Assembly: GCA_964250215.1 (NCBI GenBank)
Contig: CAXUEX010000124.1
Span: forward strand, 1 to 8,575
DNA: 8,575 nucleotides
Reading direction: 5' to 3'
Source of the DNA: DAIDJM01 sp964250215
GTDB lineage: Bacteria; Pseudomonadota; Alphaproteobacteria; Acetobacterales; Acetobacteraceae
Shown here: positions 7,326 to 8,575 of the stretch, piece after piece
Numbering within the stretch: the first letter of the stretch is position 1
How the letters are laid out: each line of letters starts with the position of its first letter
The notes under the pieces: generated by a model
Databases searched by the model: none
The model's input: the letters and a program-made list of their open reading frames with translations, nothing else
Told to the model about the DNA's origin: nothing
Position numbers and translations under genes: made by a program

Positions 7326-7346
7326 CTGATGACTGACAACTGAACA
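7312..7346 (+). repeat. Degenerate tandem heptamer array (five CTGACAA-like units) abutting the truB start
   Basis: Five consecutive 7-base units run head to tail: CTGACAC (7312), CTGACAA (7319), CTGATGA (7326), CTGACAA (7333) and CTGAACA (7340). The last A is the first base of the truB ATG. The 11-base string CTGACAACTGA occurs twice, 14 bp apart. Units keep CTGA and vary in the last three positions. This resembles in kind the short tandem heptamer repeats described in cyanobacteria and some other bacteria. The rest of the 128-bp gap between the Uma2-family and truB starts (7218-7311) shows no plus-strand promoter that I can recognise. Confidence 0.7.
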
Positions 7347-8263
7347 TGCGCCGCCGCCGCGGCCGGCCGATCGACGGCTGGCTGATCCTCGACAAGCCCG
7401 CCGGCCTCACCAGCACCGATGTGGTGAACCGCGTCCGCCGCGGCCTGGATGCGCAGAAGGCCGGCCACGGCGGCACGCTCGATCCGCTCGCCACCGGCGT
7501 GCTGCCGATTGCCTTCGGCCAGGCCACGAAAACCGTGCCCTACATCGTGGACGGCACGAAGCTCTACCGCTTCACGCTGCGTTTTGGCGAGGCGCGCGAC
7601 ACCGACGATGCGGACGGCGCCATCGCCGCAATTAGCCCCGCCCGGCCCACCGACGGTGCGTTGCGCGCCGCCCTGCCCGGCTTCACCGGCAACATCCAGC
7701 AGGTGCCCCCAGCCTATTCCGCCGTGAAGATCGCCGGCGAGCGCGCCTACGACATGGCGCGCGAAGGCCGCGCGCCCGAACTCGCCGCCCGCCCCGCCCG
7801 CGTGGACCGGTTCGAGCTCGTGGAGCGGCCCGATGCCGAGCACGCGGTGTTCGAAGTGCAATCCGGCAAGGGCGTGTATATGCGCAGCCTGGCCCGCGAC
7901 CTCGCGCGGCAATGCGGCGCGCTGGGGCATATCGCGGCGCTGCGCCGGCTGCGCGTTGGCCCGTTCACCGAGGCGCACGCGATTCCGCTGGACAAAGTGC
8001 TCGCCACGGAGGATACCGCGCGATCCCAACCGGACCTCCTTCCGGTCGCGACCGCGCTGGCCGACATCCCGGCGCTGGCCCTGACCGCAACCGAGGCCAT
8101 GCATCTCGCACAAGGCCAGGCGATCAGCGCGCTGGCGTTGTCATGCATTCCAGAGGTGGCCGCCCTCGGGCTGCTGCGCGTGCTGGCGGCGGGAAGCGTG
8201 ATCGGGCTGGCCCGCCTGGAAGATGGCTGGCTGCGGCCCGAGCGCCTGTTCCGGAACCCCTGA
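7346..8263 (+). CDS. truB: tRNA pseudouridine-55 synthase TruB
   Basis: TruB converts uridine 55 in the T-psi-C loop of most tRNAs to pseudouridine. The 305-residue product (E. coli's is 314) opens with GWLILDKPAGLTSTDVVNRV (11-30), followed by KAGHGGTLDPLATGVLP (38-54) with the catalytic Asp at D46. The conserved KLYRFTLRFG (72-81) contains the active-site Tyr Y74. Further conserved stretches are PPAYSAVKIAGERAYDMAREG and GVYMRSLARDLA. The remaining ~100 residues form the diverged C-terminal domain, ending LRPERLF. An in-frame TGA at 7334-7336 limits the start, and the ATG at 7346 matches the family's basic N terminus (MRRRRGRP). No Shine-Dalgarno is seen: the upstream 30 bases are a heptamer array. 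rpsO follows after 15 bases, the usual pair, but rbfA, the usual gene before truB, is absent here. Confidence 0.96.
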   Translation: MRRRRGRPIDGWLILDKPAGLTSTDVVNRVRRGLDAQKAGHGGTLDPLATGVLPIAFGQATKTVPYIVDGTKLYRFTLRFGEARDTDDADGAIAAISPARPTDGALRAALPGFTGNIQQVPPAYSAVKIAGERAYDMAREGRAPELAARPARVDRFELVERPDAEHAVFEVQSGKGVYMRSLARDLARQCGALGHIAALRRLRVGPFTEAHAIPLDKVLATEDTARSQPDLLPVATALADIPALALTATEAMHLAQGQAISALALSCIPEVAALGLLRVLAAGSVIGLARLEDGWLRPERLFRNP

Positions 8264-8265
8264 TC

Positions 8266-8270
8266 AGGAG
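8266..8270 (+). promoter_or_regulatory. rpsO ribosome-binding site
   Basis: AGGAG at 8266-8270 has an 8-base spacing to the rpsO ATG at 8279. It lies in the 15-base gap after the truB stop and shows that rpsO has its own strong initiation site, unlike truB. Confidence 0.75.
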
Positions 8271-8278
8271 CAAGAACG

Positions 8279-8548
8279 ATGTCGATTACCGCGGAGCGCC
8301 GCACGGCGCTGATCGGCGAATACCAGGCGCAGCCGCAGGATACCGGCAGCCCGGAAGTACAGGTGGCGCTGCTCTCGGAGCGCATCGGCAATCTCACCGA
8401 ACACCTCAAAACCCACGCCAAGGATTTCCATTCGCGGCGCGGATTGCTGATGCTGGTGGGTAGGCGACGCCGGCTGCTCGACTACCTGAAGAAGAAGGAC
8501 CAGCCCCGCTACACGACCCTGATCGGTCGCCTGGGCCTGCGCCGTTGA
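8279..8548 (+). CDS. rpsO: 30S ribosomal protein S15
   Basis: S15 is a primary 16S rRNA-binding protein of the small-subunit platform and also forms an intersubunit bridge. The 89-residue length equals that of the E. coli protein. The sequence carries the family signatures [24 protein letters not shown] (21-44), [22 protein letters not shown] (51-72), and [13 protein letters not shown] at the C terminus. The ATG at 8279 is fixed by AGGAG eight bases upstream and by the usual MSIT beginning. It is co-directional with truB and probably co-transcribed. pnp (polynucleotide phosphorylase) is the normal next gene and would lie beyond the window. In E. coli S15 represses its own mRNA, but I did not identify a comparable structure here. 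Confidence 0.98.
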   Translation: MSITAERRTALIGEYQAQPQDTGSPEVQVALLSERIGNLTEHLKTHAKDFHSRRGLLMLVGRRRRLLDYLKKKDQPRYTTLIGRLGLRR

Positions 8549-8561
8549 TTACCGTCGGCGG

Positions 8562-8570
8562 CCCCCCCCC
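8562..8570 (+). repeat. Nine-C homopolymer after rpsO
   Basis: A run of nine C, then G and four more C to the window end, lies 13 bases past the rpsO stop. It is in the presumed rpsO-pnp gap. Homopolymers of this length are prone to slippage and to sequencing error. Confidence 0.6.
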
Positions 8571-8575
8571 GCCCC

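Noticed and set aside
7312..7346. CRISPR-like array
   Set aside because: Units are 7 bases, contiguous and without spacers, so this is a simple tandem repeat.
7287..7347. Plus-strand promoter for truB using TTGGCG (7287) or CTGACA (7312, 7319) as -35
   Set aside because: No acceptable -10 lies at 16-18 bp from any of them. The best candidate (GAACAT at 7342) would start transcription inside truB.

Overview
The window looks like core chromosome of a high-GC alphaproteobacterium, most likely Rhodospirillales and probably an Acetobacteraceae-like lineage. That placement rests on the protein sequences (an LptD with a CxxC pair and one C-terminal Cys, a SurA with a long Pro/Gly-rich leader region, TruB and S15 of alphaproteobacterial type) and on the gene order. 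It is not a database result. Gene packing is tight and nearly all bases are coding.

Left part (1-610): the 3' portion of a NarL/FixJ-type response regulator gene whose first codons lie outside the window. Middle part (659-6654): a co-directional envelope operon, lptF-lptG-lptD-surA. LptF and LptG are the membrane subunits of the LPS exporter. LptD is the outer-membrane LPS translocon. SurA is the periplasmic chaperone/prolyl isomerase that helps fold outer-membrane barrels, LptD among them. lptF and lptG share one base (TGATG), lptD starts 5 bases after the lptG stop, and surA follows after 34 bases, so co-transcription is very likely.

Right part: a minus-strand Uma2-family (DUF820, PD-(D/E)xK-like) gene lies between two housekeeping blocks. 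Its 3' end overlaps the 3' end of surA by 16 bp. Beyond it, on the plus strand, are truB (tRNA pseudouridine-55 synthase) and rpsO (ribosomal protein S15), the usual pair that precedes pnp. The expected neighbours pdxA/rsmA (after surA) and rbfA (before truB) are not here, so the Uma2 gene sits at a synteny junction.

Non-coding features of note are a degenerate five-unit heptamer array (CTGACAA-like) directly against the truB start codon, a plausible sigma70-type promoter for the Uma2 gene that borrows its -35 from that array, an 18-bp perfect palindrome at the surA/Uma2 convergent ends, and a 10-bp direct repeat spanning the lptD stop and the surA ribosome-binding site. I see no CRISPR array, transposase, tRNA or rRNA. 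I do not see evidence for a new multi-gene system. The most unusual stretch is the Uma2/heptamer junction at about 6630-7346.
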